Source: Anaeramoeba flamelloides (lineage: Eukaryota; Metamonada; Anaeramoebidae). Taken from it: a DNA stretch of 64,000 bases. A model generated the notes under the pieces. It saw only the letters and a list, made by a program, of their open reading frames with translations, was not told the DNA's origin and did not search any database. Within the stretch, counting starts at the first letter, position 1. Each line of letters starts with the position of its first letter. The translations under genes were made by a program, and so were the position numbers. Shown piece by piece: positions 1-10,863 of the stretch. Location of the stretch: positions 6,076,501 through 6,140,500 of the forward strand of contig JANTQA010000051.1 of NCBI GenBank assembly GCA_027625915.1, given 5' to 3'.

Positions 1-2794
1 ATTGGAAAAATCAAATAAAAGAAAAAAAGAACAAAAAATAAAATAAAAGAAAAAAAAAAACATTGAAAAAGAAGAAAACGAAAGTAAAACGAAAATTTGC
101 AAAATTTGAAAAATGATTCTTATCCAAAAATTTAAAGATTTTTTTGATAAGAATATTTTAAAAAAAACAATACCAAATCCCCCGAATAAGATAATAAACT
201 GAGTAATCATTATTGAAAAATAGTTTATATTTTTATTGATAAAAGTGAAAATTGTTGTCGGAGTACATAAACCACCATTTTAACTTAATTTTTTTTTTAA
301 AAACTAAGAGAACAAAAATAATCTCCATAAGCCAATAAATAAACAACAAAAAATTTGTTGGATCGTTTTTATTTTAATACTAAACTATTTTTCAAACAAA
401 AGGGCACACCTCCCAAATCGTCAATACCATCGAATTTGATTCGTAATAAGATAATTACTTATTGGTGAAATTTCTTTTAATCATTCATTTTTTCATTTTT
501 TGCTTTTTTTATTTTTGGATATTGAACAGTTGGAAAATGAAAAAGAAGATAAGAAGAAACTAATTTGGAAATAATCTACCTGTGTATAAACGGAAACAGT
601 TTAAGTTTGATTTTGAATGAGCTAGAAATAGGAAATAAGACAGACCATTATTGGATTGATGGATGGAACAAAGAAAAGAGAAATAAAGAAAAAACATTCC
701 AACAAAATACCAGATGAATTGGGGCTTGGTCTTGAAAATGAGACTTTAAAGTACAAAAGTTTGATGTGTAAAGAATTATCAATAAAATTTTGAGAACTTT
801 TTCCCAATTCACCTTGTTCAAAGGTTTTTATTGGGTTTATAATTTTTTTCATTACAATTTACAAAACGGGATTTCTCATTTCATATAAAAGGGCACACCA
901 ATTTTTAAAATATTGAATTTTAATTTTTATTGTTTTGTTTTAATGAGTTTTAAAGAATCAGTTGAGTGTTTTTTTATGTTTTAAAGCGTTTCTTAGATTT
1001 TAGAATGATACTACAATTAATTTGATTCATTTATGAATAATTCTTGAAATTTTTTGTGCACTTTAATTTGAAAAAGAGTTTATAATATGAATCTCAATGA
1101 ATTGTTTTTGTTAATTGCCATTATGATAATGTTTGATATTTTACAGTTTTGATTTTTTTTTTTTTATATGAATAATTACTAGTGGATTAAGATAACAATA
1201 ATTGGTGTTTATTATAGTAACTATATTGAATAATAATAAATTATTAGGGTTAAATGAGAATATTAGTCAAAGTTGATTGTAATAATAAATTAAAGTTGTT
1301 TTTTATTTTTTTCTATTTTTTCTCTTGTAGAATTTCAGTTTTATTGAGAAGAAGAGTTACTAAGGAGAAAAATCAAATGTTTACCTACTAATAATGGAAG
1401 GATAGAAACTAGTTGGTGTCGGTAACTTGAAAATAGAAAGAAAAGACAAAAAAAAACACTGGAAAGATCAAAAAAGATTTGATCCAAAAGAAAAAAATAG
1501 TAGCTACTAAAGAACTATTTCTCAATATGGCATTCATGTTTTCTGAGGAATACTTAAATGATAAAATTCTAAATAAAAATATACATCTGTTTTTTGAGTG
1601 TTCTTGATAAAAATGGACTTTTGTTTTATATATATCTATATATGTTTTACCAACTGCCTTTGATTAATATTCTTTTTTTGTATTTTTTTTATTTATTTTA
1701 TTTTTTTTTTTAATTTTACTTTTCTTGTTTTTTCAACCAATAATAATTTGGAACTTCCTCGATTCCACAATTTTTTTTTTTTTATTTATCATCTAAATTA
1801 CTAATTTACCATTAGTAATCAGAGTGAGTACCTTCAAGTGTTGTGTAGTACCTAACTATTACTGTATTCGTAAAAAATCGAGGAAAATCTTTGATTTTTA
1901 CTCTATTCTGTTAAATTATTGAAAACCTAACGAAAAATGTCTGCCAAGTTACCTATGTTAGCCAGAATTTAAATGAATTGATTAAAAACTATGATTTTAC
2001 CCCATTCTTTTACATCCTTGAAAATATAGGCACTCTACACGACTTGAAGGCACTCTACGAACTATTACAAAGAATTTTTTAATTTTGATATTTTTTGGGC
2101 TATTCTCTTAAATTTGAAAAATCTAGGCACTACCTACTACAGTGGGGAACTAGATATTTGAAATTATATCTATTAGTATCTTTTGATGTATTTCATATTA
2201 ACATTTTTATTATTATTAGCTTTTCTATATTATCTCAAGTTTTATAACCATAAGAGCTTTGCTGAAAAATTCTTAATGTTTCACAATAAATTTCCTTTTT
2301 TATATTAATAATTTTAAATATATTATGTGAATTATTTTAAAAATAAGCTTTCATAATAGATTTTTGTAAAAAGTAACATTTCATTCAATTAAATAGAAGG
2401 TTCCTTAACTATTTTTTTTTCACTTCCATCATAGGACAAAATATTTTATTTTTTAATCAAAACTGTTTAATTATTGGCTTAATTTTAATTTTATATAAGT
2501 AATAAATAAAAAATGCTTGTTCCAAGTATGCTAAAACTCATACCTCGAAATAAAATAATTTTTTTTTTTTTTTTTTGATTTAACCATTAGCACAGCATAC
2601 TAATGTTTACCTAAAGTTAAATTTATTTTAAATATAAAAAATTTCATACATTGAGCAAAATTTAAATAATAAAGTGTATTTGATTAAAAATCTCAATTTT
2701 TTTCGATTTTTCAAGATATATATATATATGAATGGTTTTTAAAATTTTCACTTGAAAATTTACTCTATTTTACTCTAAAAATTTTGTATTTGTT
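1..2794. other. Gene-free A+T-rich stretch
   Basis: No convincing coding region is seen on either strand. The stretch holds many homopolymer runs. A 13-base direct repeat (AAAAGGGCACACC) occurs at 398 and 887. Just before the first copy, at 381-394, the sequence matches the outer end of the 700-bp inverted-repeat element described at 7866, which suggests a decayed relative. A short phrase, AGGCACTCTAC, is tandemly repeated near 2030-2060. Confidence 0.5.
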
Positions 2795-3052
2795 CTACTG
2801 TAAATAAAATTTGTTTTTTTTAATTGTAGAACTTACTCTTTTTTGAGAGAAGAATTTTCCAATTTGATCTTTCATTTTTCCAATTTGTTTTGTTGTCATG
2901 AAACCAGAAGAAACCAATATCATATTTACTTTTTTGTTAATTGTAGTGTTGCTTTTATCATTTAAGGTATCAACCTTCAAGGAAAAAGAAACACAATTAT
3001 TCTTTTGAAACACATGTTTACCTATTTAACATTTACATTTAAACAATAAATA

Positions 3053-3473
3053 CCGTTTTGGAAAAAAAGTTAAACCTGTTTTTTCATTAGTAACATGAAA
3101 AGAACCTGAAAATGAAAATGAAAATGAAAAGTAAAATCAATAAATAGAAGAAACCAATTAACTTTTAATAATAATCCATTACAATATTTTCAATCAAACC
3201 AACAAATAAAATTTAAATCAACTTTTTTATCAAAATTCTTGTTGTGGTTTTGGAGATCTCAAAAATATTCTATTATTTGTTCAAATTTTTAATAATTGAT
3301 CAATCAAATAAAAACCCATATCTAAAGATAGTATTAAAAAAACTGTTATTGTGTTGAATACTTCATTTTGTCTTTATTTATTTATTTATTTATTCTTTTT
3401 TTAATTGATCTTAGATTAAGGTTCTATTATGTTCCAAATGAAAAATCGTTTTTCACTTTTTTTCCACAATGGT
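3053..3473 (-). mobile_element. MITE-like inverted-repeat element, ~430 bp family, copy 1
   Basis: The ends are inverted repeats built around GGAAAAAAAGTKAAAC and its complement. The interior matches the copies at 27877 and 28815, but reversed. It has no coding capacity. The three copies share the same inner landmarks, for example GTGAAACAC-type ends and a GATTGATCAA core. Copy 1 is more diverged at its left end. It lies 330 bp upstream of the SIKE-family gene. Confidence 0.75.
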
Positions 3474-3800
3474 AATAATTCTTTTTTTAACAGTTTCACA
3501 AATAAAGCTTTTGGTGTATAATACTCTTGTATCAAATAAAAAACGTTATAACAACAGAGCCCAATTTTGAACCATTCAAAGTCTTTATTACAACCTTAAA
3601 AAATTATTCGCTTCAAAAAAATTAATTTATTTCTAATAAAACAAAAACAATACAACCTTTCCTTCTAAACTCAAGGAATTTTCAGTTAACATTGATGTTT
3701 TGGTTTTTTTCCAAATTCCGCCACAAAATAATAGTCCAATCAAAATCATTTTTTGAATTTTTTTCTTTTATTGCAAACTTTCTAACATTAATTTTTTCCG

Positions 3801-4469
3801 ATGACACAATTCAGCGAGATCTTGGACTCGTTAATTTTAGAAGCGACAGAACTACAAGAAAAAACACAAAATTTTAACGAAATAACAAAGGATCTAACAC
3901 AGCGTGTTGCTGATTTGAACGTAAATTCTTCTTTTAACTCCTTTTTTTTTTTCTTTTTTTTTTCAATTTGTTTGTTTTCTTCCAAAAAACTTTACACCTT
4001 TTTTATTAACCCAAATATTTTACAAATTTATTCCTTATGGTTCTTGGCTCAATAAATATGATTCCCAAAACAGAAAAAAATGAAAAAGAATAAGCCTGAT
4101 AAAGGCGTAACAAAAAATCAAAAACAAAATTATTTAACAACAGATCTCCAAGAATACAAAACGTCACTTGATCTTGTTATGAAGAAACACCGTGAAGTGA
4201 TTCAAAATAAAAAGGATAAACACCAAAAAAAAATGAATAAAATAATTGCTTTGTGTGATGATTTCGAAAATGAGAACAATCATTTCAAAAAAGAAAACGA
4301 ATATCTCAAAGAAAAATATAAACAAATGACTGACATTTTGGAAAAGGTAGCAAATGTACAGGATGTTGAATTAAATGAAAAAATACAAGAAATTGTGAAA
4401 CTTCGAGAAGAAAATCGTACATTAAGAGAGTTAGTAGAAATATCTGGCTATGAAATTAAAGACAAATAA
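3801..4469 (+). CDS. SIKE/FGFR1OP2-family coiled-coil protein (STRIPAK component)
   Basis: Two exons encode 171 residues. Exon 1 is 3801-3920 (40 codons). The intron is 3921-4073 (GTAAAT...CAG, 153 nt), and exon 2 is 4074-4469, both junctions in phase 0. The product is almost entirely charged coiled coil. Two segments match the family best as I recall it: LQEYKTSLDLVMKKHRE near residues 63-79, corresponding to the family's LEEHQSALELIMSKYRE, and the C-terminal KLREENRTLRELVEISGY, corresponding to QLEQENKGLREILQISR. Family members are scaffold-associated subunits of the STRIPAK phosphatase-kinase complex, in the cytoplasm. The length is slightly short against ~200-220 residues in animals, and the serine-rich tail is absent. 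Assignment to the family is fairly firm; which paralogue it is cannot be said. Confidence 0.8.
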
Positions 4470-4982
4470 ATTAATTTAAAAGAAATATGTAATTAATAGG
4501 TAATTCATTAATTATTGAATTAATTAACTCACAAATTAATTTACAATTAAAATAAATAAATAATACCAATGTTTTAATCAATTAATTAAAATTGCTTTAG
4601 TTTAGGAATTTGTTTATGAACAACAAAATACAAATATTATTATCAATTAATTTATACCAAAACTTCCAATTGTAAACATATTTATTTTTCTCAAGTGTAA
4701 AAATACTGTAACTTTTTACATTAAAATTATTTAATTAACCTTATTTAGACAAACAAAATTACTATACAGTTATTTTACAAGCGAGGCATATGTTTACATT
4801 AAAATTTAAAAAAAAAAACCCTTAATTTATTTAATAAGGAACTATTCCAAAAAGTTGACTGAAATGAAATTATTTATTTTTTTTTTATGAATAAATATCT
4901 AAACCACAAGAAAAAACAAAGATCTATCTTTAAACATTTAATAAAAAACTAATAAAGTTTTTCAAAGGTAAAAGCTATTTAA

Positions 4983-5255
4983 TTGAAATATCTTTCAACT
5001 GGTAAACCTTTCATATTAAAAAAAGTATTTGAAGGTATCAAAAAAACGGCACTACTGATAAATTCCAATAAATTTCAAAAAATTTTCAGTTCAATTTCCA
5101 TTTTTATAAATCTTCGAACTGTTTCTTATCAAACATTCCATGAAAAAGAAGATTTTGAAGAACAACTAATTGAACAGAGTTTCTTAACACTTGACTTTAT
5201 AAAATGCTTTATTCAAAACTTGAGTATAAAAATTTCAAAAAGGAAACCCAAGTAA
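4983..5255 (+). pseudogene. Unrecognised open frame, possible exon or gene relic
   Basis: A 90-codon frame opens at a non-ATG codon and ends at a TAA. Its composition is more protein-like than the surrounding frames, with mixed charged and hydrophobic residues such as TFHEKEDFEEQLIEQSFLT and no long homopolymers. No family is recognised. It lies 510 bp after the SIKE-family gene on the same strand and just before an inverted-repeat element. It could be a terminal exon whose upstream exon is lost, or chance. Confidence is low. Confidence 0.22.
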
Positions 5256-5311
5256 TAATTTCCAAACATAAATTGCAATTTATCAGTATTATCAATAAAT
5301 CGCGATTTTCT

Positions 5312-6360
5312 TTTAACTTGGTAAGTAAAGTTTATCTATTTTGAGTACCTCATTTTATATGAAATTGAATTATTAAGATCAATTTTTTAACTAAACACAT
5401 GGGCGTTTTAATAAAAAATGGAGTGCCAGATATCCCTAGTATAATATATTTTCATACCAGTTAAAACATGGAGTTCAAAATAATTAAACAAATTGATCAA
5501 TTAAAAATAATAATAATAATAATTTATTCCTTGATCTTCTGTCTAATATTTGAGAGAATTACTTCTTCTTTGATTGGTTTTATTTTTAATTATTTGGGGA
5601 AACTTTTATTTGAAAAATGTTTTATTAACAAATTACTTCCAATTACTAAAGAATAACCAAAAATGAATTTTTAAATTACAATTTTTGTTAATTCTTCTAA
5701 CTTAAATTTGGTTAAAAAAAATAGGATATTTTTTAAATTCTTCTTCTAGAAATTAAGATCTTATTGAACGTGTTTTTTTGATTTTATAATTATTTATTTC
5801 CCTTTAAATTTGAAACTCAAACTAATTCTGAATCTTGCTTGAATTTTTTTTCATTTTTTCTTTTATTTTTAGTTGAATCTTTTATTGTCGTTTTTTTTTT
5901 TTTTTTGGATTTTGATAATTCAATCCCTTTACTTTAATCTTTGAAACAGTATACTTTATTTTGACTTTGTTTGATAACAATATTTGAAAAAAAGAATTTT
6001 GAAAAAAAAAATTGGAAATAAAATGTCAAAAAAACAAAAATAAATAGTTATGGGGTGAAAATCCAAGGTAATATCTTATTTATTACTTTTCAGATTAAGA
6101 AGACAAAGGTAGAACAAATCCTGTTTAAAATAAACTTTGATTCCTTTTATTTTTTTGATTCATAATTTCAACAAGTTTATTTGGAAAGGTGATCTTTCTT
6201 GTTTGGCTCAAAAAAAGAAAAGATTTGTTCAAAATATACTCAGCATTCGGGTCTATTTTTTTGGTTTTCAATTGATTAATTTCAACCATTCACTAATAAC
6301 TCCTTTTTAGATTCAAAAGACAATTTTAGAAAAATAAAAAAATAATCAAAAATTGTTCCA
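5312..6360 (+). mobile_element. TTAA-flanked inverted-repeat element, ~1.2 kb family, copy 1 (3' end lost)
   Basis: This is collinear with the copies at 52767-53990 (same strand) and 33440-34512 (opposite strand). Shared landmarks include a left end TTAA followed by a GGTAAGTA-like motif, TGAGTACC/TGAGTGCC about 20 bases later, a central TTTGATTGGTTTTATTTTTAA phrase, and the phrase AGTTATGGGGTGAAAAT near 6050. The left end is recognisable but worn. The right terminal repeat cannot be found, so this copy looks truncated near 6360. A 62-codon frame at 5468-5656 lies inside and is not conserved in the other copies, so it is not treated as a gene. Confidence 0.75.
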
Positions 6361-6620
6361 TAAAGTTAAAGTCATTCAAATAGAATCATGTGTTAAAAAA
6401 TCTTTTAATTGTTCTTATACTTGAATATTTGATAATAATACTTATCAAAATACAAATAACAATAATAAGAAAAAAAGAAATATAATAAAAGTACTTATTT
6501 ATTGATAAAAAAAAAAATTCATATTGAAATTTATTTAATGATAATAATAAAAGAAAAAAAATTAAAAGTATATCAAAGTCTAAAAAAAATACCAAATGTA
6601 CTTAATCAAAACAAATTGAA

Positions 6621-7301
6621 TTTAATTTTTATTTCAGCTAATAAACAGAATTTTTTTTTCAAATATCAATTATTTAATAAAATTGACAATTGGAGAAGAT
6701 ATAAGAAATAAATAGAATATAAAACATTAAAGAATAGTTGATATCCCGTATGAAATAAAACTAATAAATCAATATATTTTCTTCAAAAATTCAATAACTC
6801 AAATTCTAAGTGAACCTATTGAGAAAAACAACAATGTTCGTTTTGAACTTTTACTGGTATTTGAAGAATAAATATGAAACATTTTTCACTTCATTTTTCA
6901 TACTTTTCTTTTAGAAATCAAGTCCCCAAACAAAGTGTTTTAAAAGTCCGTGGTCACTATTAGAAAAAAAAAATGGTACATTTTGATCTCTAATTGAAGA
7001 TCCAAATAAAATTGCAAAAGTAATAAATATGATTTCCATAACAACCATTTTCACTGTTTCAGTAACAATTGAGTAACAAGTTTTTACCAAGTAGCTATCG
7101 ATCTTGCAATAAGAAAAAATTTGAAAATGAATTATGTTTCTATAAAAAAAATCGAAAAAATAAAAAAAATGTGAAAAAATGATTTGTACATTTTGGAATT
7201 TCAGAAATAAATTTTTTTCTTCTAATAAACATTCAAACCCTTTAATTATATGTAATTCACTCTCATGCCAATTGGGTCCCCTTAACTGGAAAATGTTTTA
7301 T
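6621..7301 (-). mobile_element. ~700 bp inverted-repeat element, copy 1 (older)
   Basis: This is the reverse complement of the element at 7866-8570 along its whole length. Both ends are visible: TTTCAGCTAATAAACAG at the left, and GGGTCCCCTTAACTGGAAAA at the right. The interior shares phrases such as GAACTTTTACTGGTATTTGA and TTTCACTTCATTTTTCATAC. It is clearly more diverged at the termini than copy 2. There is no coding capacity: the frames at 6386-6711 and 7179-7364 are not preserved between copies. Confidence 0.75.
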
Positions 7302-7802
7302 ATTCTAAAAAATATTTCAACATTAGTAAATTTGACCATTCCAATTAATTATTGTATTAAATAAATTTTAGATGGTAAAATTAAGTGAATGTTTTTTTTT
7401 ACAAATTAACTTTTTAATAGATCTTATGATTTGTCGGGCAATATTAAGAAACAAAATTAAAAATCTAAATTTGAATATACTAATCAAAAATTTTAATTTA
7501 AAAATTTTTATTTATTTGGATTTTTTTTTCAAGGAAATAAGAAACTTGTAATTTTTGAAATTTTAGAAAAAAAAACGTGATTGATTGATTTTATTTTAAG
7601 AAAAGTAAAAGTCTTATTTTATCTTTTGAAAAAATAAATAAAAAGTATTTGAAAACTTAAGAAGTGGATAGAAAATTTTCATTCGATTAAAAAATCTATT
7701 GTTCAAGTCATTAAGACATGTAATTAATACCGAGTTTAAATAAGAGTTTAGTAACTTTTTACTGTAAAATTATCCTTATTGAGTCTGTAAATTAGTTGCG
7801 AA

Positions 7803-7806
<4 letters not shown>

Positions 7807-7834
<28 letters not shown>

Positions 7835-7865
7835 ACTATATACATACATACATACATACATACAT
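7807..7865. repeat. Microsatellite (TA)n then (CATA)n, left of an element
   Basis: About 13 TA units are followed by about six CATA units, ending exactly where the terminal inverted repeat of the next element starts. The same order appears mirrored on the right side at 8571-8628. Confidence 0.95.
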
Positions 7866-8570
7866 AAACTATTTTTCAGTCAAAGGGGCCCAGTTGTAAT
7901 CGTATAATACACGTGTTTAAAGGGTTTGCATAGATATTAGAAGAAAAATTTTATTTTGGAAATTTTTAAAATTGAAATCATTTTTTCACATTTCTACACA
8001 TTTTTGTTTTTTTTTTCGATTTTTTTTTATAAAACGTCATTCATTTGCAAAAAAATTTTTATTGCAAGATCAATAGTCACTTGGTAAAAACGTGTTATTC
8101 TAAGGTTATTGAAACAGTGAAAAAGATTGTTGAGAAATCATATTGATTTCTATTGCAATTCAATTTGATCTTTGATCTTGATATTTGTTTAATAAATGTG
8201 AAAAATTTTCACTTCATTTTCATTTCCTTTTTCAAATAGAGACCACAAATACCAACAAACTTTGTTTGAGGGCTTAATTTCTAAAAGAAAAGTATGGAAA
8301 ATGAAGTGAAAAATGTTTGATATTTATTATTCAAATACCAGTAGAAGTTCAAAACAAACATCGTTGTTTTTCTCAATAGGGCCCTAAGAATTTGAGTTTT
8401 TCAATTTTTAAGAAAAGCTATTGATTTATTAATATTCTTTCAGGCATGTATCAACATTTCTTTGAGGTGTATTATTCTGTTTATTTCTTATTTGTTCTTC
8501 AAAGGTCAATTATATAAAATAATTGATATTTGAAAAAAACGTTGGGCCCCTTTGACTGAAACAGAGTTTA
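7866..8570 (+). mobile_element. ~700 bp inverted-repeat element, copy 2 (well-preserved ends)
   Basis: The terminal inverted repeats are about 27 bp and nearly perfect. The left end reads AAACTATTTTTCAGTCAAAG then GGGCCCA. The right end reads TGGGCCCC then TTTGACTGAAACAGAGTTTA. No transposase-like frame is present, so it is non-autonomous. The second, reversed copy is at 6621-7301. The element sits inside a TA/CATA microsatellite that appears on both sides. This may be a preferred target, or the tracts may be part of the mobilised unit. Confidence 0.85.
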
Positions 8571-8597
8571 CATACATACATACATACATACATATAC

Positions 8598-8628
<31 letters not shown>
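8571..8628. repeat. Microsatellite (CATA)n then (TA)n, right of an element
   Basis: About 11 CATA/TACA units with one interruption are followed by about nine TA units. It mirrors the tract at 7807-7865 across the inserted element. Confidence 0.95.
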
Positions 8629-8629
<1 letters not shown>

Positions 8630-9645
8630 CAGAATTAAAAGAGAAAGAAAATGAAGAGAAAAAAGGGAATGAAAGGAAAATGGTGGTTAAGGGTATCGAG
8701 TAATGATTCGATTTTCAGATTTTAAAAAATATCTTATTTCAAAGTGACTGGCAAAAAAGTCTCTTGAAAATCAATAAGATTTATTATTATTTGCAAAAGA
8801 CATTATAAAGTTGGTATTGTCTTTGTTTTATTTATAGAATTGATTATTTTGACTTTCTTGTTTGTACTGGAGTTTGTTTTGATAGATTATTCCCACTAAT
8901 TTCGATATCTTTTATATTTAGCACACTCCTATAAGAAATGATATAAATCTTCTAGAAAGTTCTCATGTTTTTTTTTTTTTGGTACTAAACAACAATAACA
9001 GAGTTTATATTTATTCTTATTTAGAAAATAGGAATATCTATTGAATTCATTGACGAAAGATCGGAATTACAGAAATGAACCTGAATATTTTTGGTTAAAG
9101 CCTAAATACCAATATAAAAGCAAAAAATGTAAATTTTTTTGTCATTTTTTTTAAATTAACCTTTTTGGAATATCTAAAAGTTATAGTTTTGAACCAAGTA
9201 TTCGGCTAGGTTTGAATAGTAATCATTTTTACATTTCAGGCAACCTTTTGTACTTTGGATTTTTGAAAAAGAAGATTGGAAAAAAAAAAATGACAAAAAA
9301 AATGGAATTTTTTTGCTTTTATACTGTGACTAGTATTTCAAGATATTTCTGCTCTTTAAATCTTTTCTATTCTGTTTGTTTTAAAATTATTGTAAAAATA
9401 TTCTGAAGTTTTTCAACGTTTAATTTAATATCAAGAGTTTTTGATAGAAACCCCAATTTAAAATTTTATAATTTTTATGGTAATTGGATCATTTATCTCT
9501 AAAATAGGAGTAGATTTTTGACTGATTACTAATATTTTCAATAGATCAGAAAAATAGAATTACTATGGTTTTAGGTAATTTCTGGGTTTTTGATTTGACA
9601 GTAAATAGAAAAAATATTCATTTTATTGGCTGTTTCCTTTTTCAA
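8630..9645. other. Gene-free stretch
   Basis: No supported gene. The frame at 9212-9406 is composed of F, K and Y codons expected from A+T-rich sequence and opens at a non-ATG codon. Confidence 0.5.
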
Positions 9646-9649
9646 CTAT

Positions 9650-9873
9650 ACTATTTGTTGCAAAATAAATTTGAAAAAAATTTTCAATCAGCTTTCCAAA
9701 AAAAGATTTTTGAATCATTCTAACATTTCAAATTATTTGATTCTTAAAATAAGCTTAAATTCTTAATTTCCCTTTTAGATATTTGGAATTTTGATTATTT
9801 GTTTTCATTCTTGGAATTGATTTTTTGGGAAAGCTGAATGAAAATTTTAATCTTTATATTTTACAATTAACAG
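9650..9873. mobile_element. ~225 bp hairpin MITE-like element, copy 1
   Basis: The ends form imperfect inverted repeats of about 55 bp. The left arm contains AAATTTTCAATCAGCTTTCC and the right arm contains GGAAAGCTGAATGAAAATTTT. A related element with the same arms is at 56158-56380, and a single arm is seen near 12045-12105. Confidence 0.65.
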
Positions 9874-9949
9874 TAGATCACAAATTAAATCCTACAACTT
9901 GGTAAACTTTGTTTGTCAAAGAAAAATAAGGAAAATAAGGAAAAATTAT

Positions 9950-10404
9950 TTTCCCATTAATTAAAAAATACCTACACATGCTTCCCAAACTGATGTCTTA
10001 ATATTTTGAGTTTTTTTTCTAAATTTGTCCTAGTTCCAAAAACTATAAAACTTTTCCGATGTGTCCCGATGGAGAGGTTTCTTGTCAACAAAATTGGGGT
10101 TTCTAATGGCAAAAAAACAATTTTAATCATTGAACAAAAATGTTCGGGGTTGAAACATAAACTTAAAAATCGAAAATAATTTCAGAAATCAAAAAACAAA
10201 AGCAACTCCAAACATTTTTGTTCAATGATTAAAATTGTTTTTTTGCCATTAGAAACCCCAATTTTGTTGACAAGAAACCTCTCCATCGGGACACATCGGA
10301 AAAGTTTTATAGTTTTTGGAACGAGGACAAATTTAGAAAAAAAACTCAAAATATTACGACATCAGTTTTGGCACTTGTGTAGGATACTTTTATCAATGGG
10401 AAAT
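9950..10404. repeat. Near-perfect long hairpin (arms ~200 bp, loop ~55 bp)
   Basis: The left arm is 9950-10150 and the right arm 10205-10404. The inner ~170 bp of the arms differ at only a handful of positions; divergence and small gaps rise in the outermost 30 bp. Landmarks include CCGATGTGTCCCGATGGAGA in the left arm and its exact complement in the right. The open frame at 10225-10422 is only the right arm read through. No second copy occurs in the window. It lies about 460 bp beyond the stop codon of the calmodulin-like gene. It could be a young foldback element or, if transcribed, a long double-stranded RNA source. Confidence 0.9.
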
Positions 10405-10863
10405 AACAGACACACACAATAAGTGAGAACAATTCAGGTGGTCTTTTTAAAAAAGTGAAAGCAAAGTGTTTTAACTCTTGTTCAAAACATTTCTTCCTTG
10501 TACTTTTTAACCTGTTCCCAAAATTCAATTTTTAAAGTTTTTTAAAACGATACTTGTGTGTAAAAGATTTTTTGGGAAGAAACAAAAAAACAAGAACTTA
10601 AAATAAAGTTGTTTCTTTTATTACTTGATTAGAATCAAAAAAAAAAAAAGATGATGATCGAATGAAACAAGAGAACAAAGAAAAAAGAATAAAATAAATT
10701 TCTTTACTTTCTTTATAAAAAAAAAAGAAATAAGACACACGTAACATCCCAACAAACGTTAAAAGAATTTACTCTTTTCGTTTTTAAGTGATCCAATATT
10801 TTTTTGAGAGGTTTAGTTATTTTCTTATTAAAAAAAAGTAACAAAAAAGAATAAAAACGCAAT

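Noticed and set aside
622-852. 76-codon minus-strand frame
   Set aside because: F, S and I-rich, no recognisable motif, no splice partner; typical of chance in A+T-rich DNA.
2795-3013. 72-codon minus-strand frame
   Set aside because: It has protein-like stretches (VSSGFMTTKQIGKMKDQIG), but no family is recognised and no neighbouring exon joins in phase. It may be a relic but cannot be supported.
5468-5656. 62-codon frame with membrane-like composition
   Set aside because: It lies inside a TTAA-flanked element and is not open in the other two copies.
10225-10422. 65-codon frame
   Set aside because: It is the right arm of a near-perfect DNA hairpin; the arm explains the sequence.
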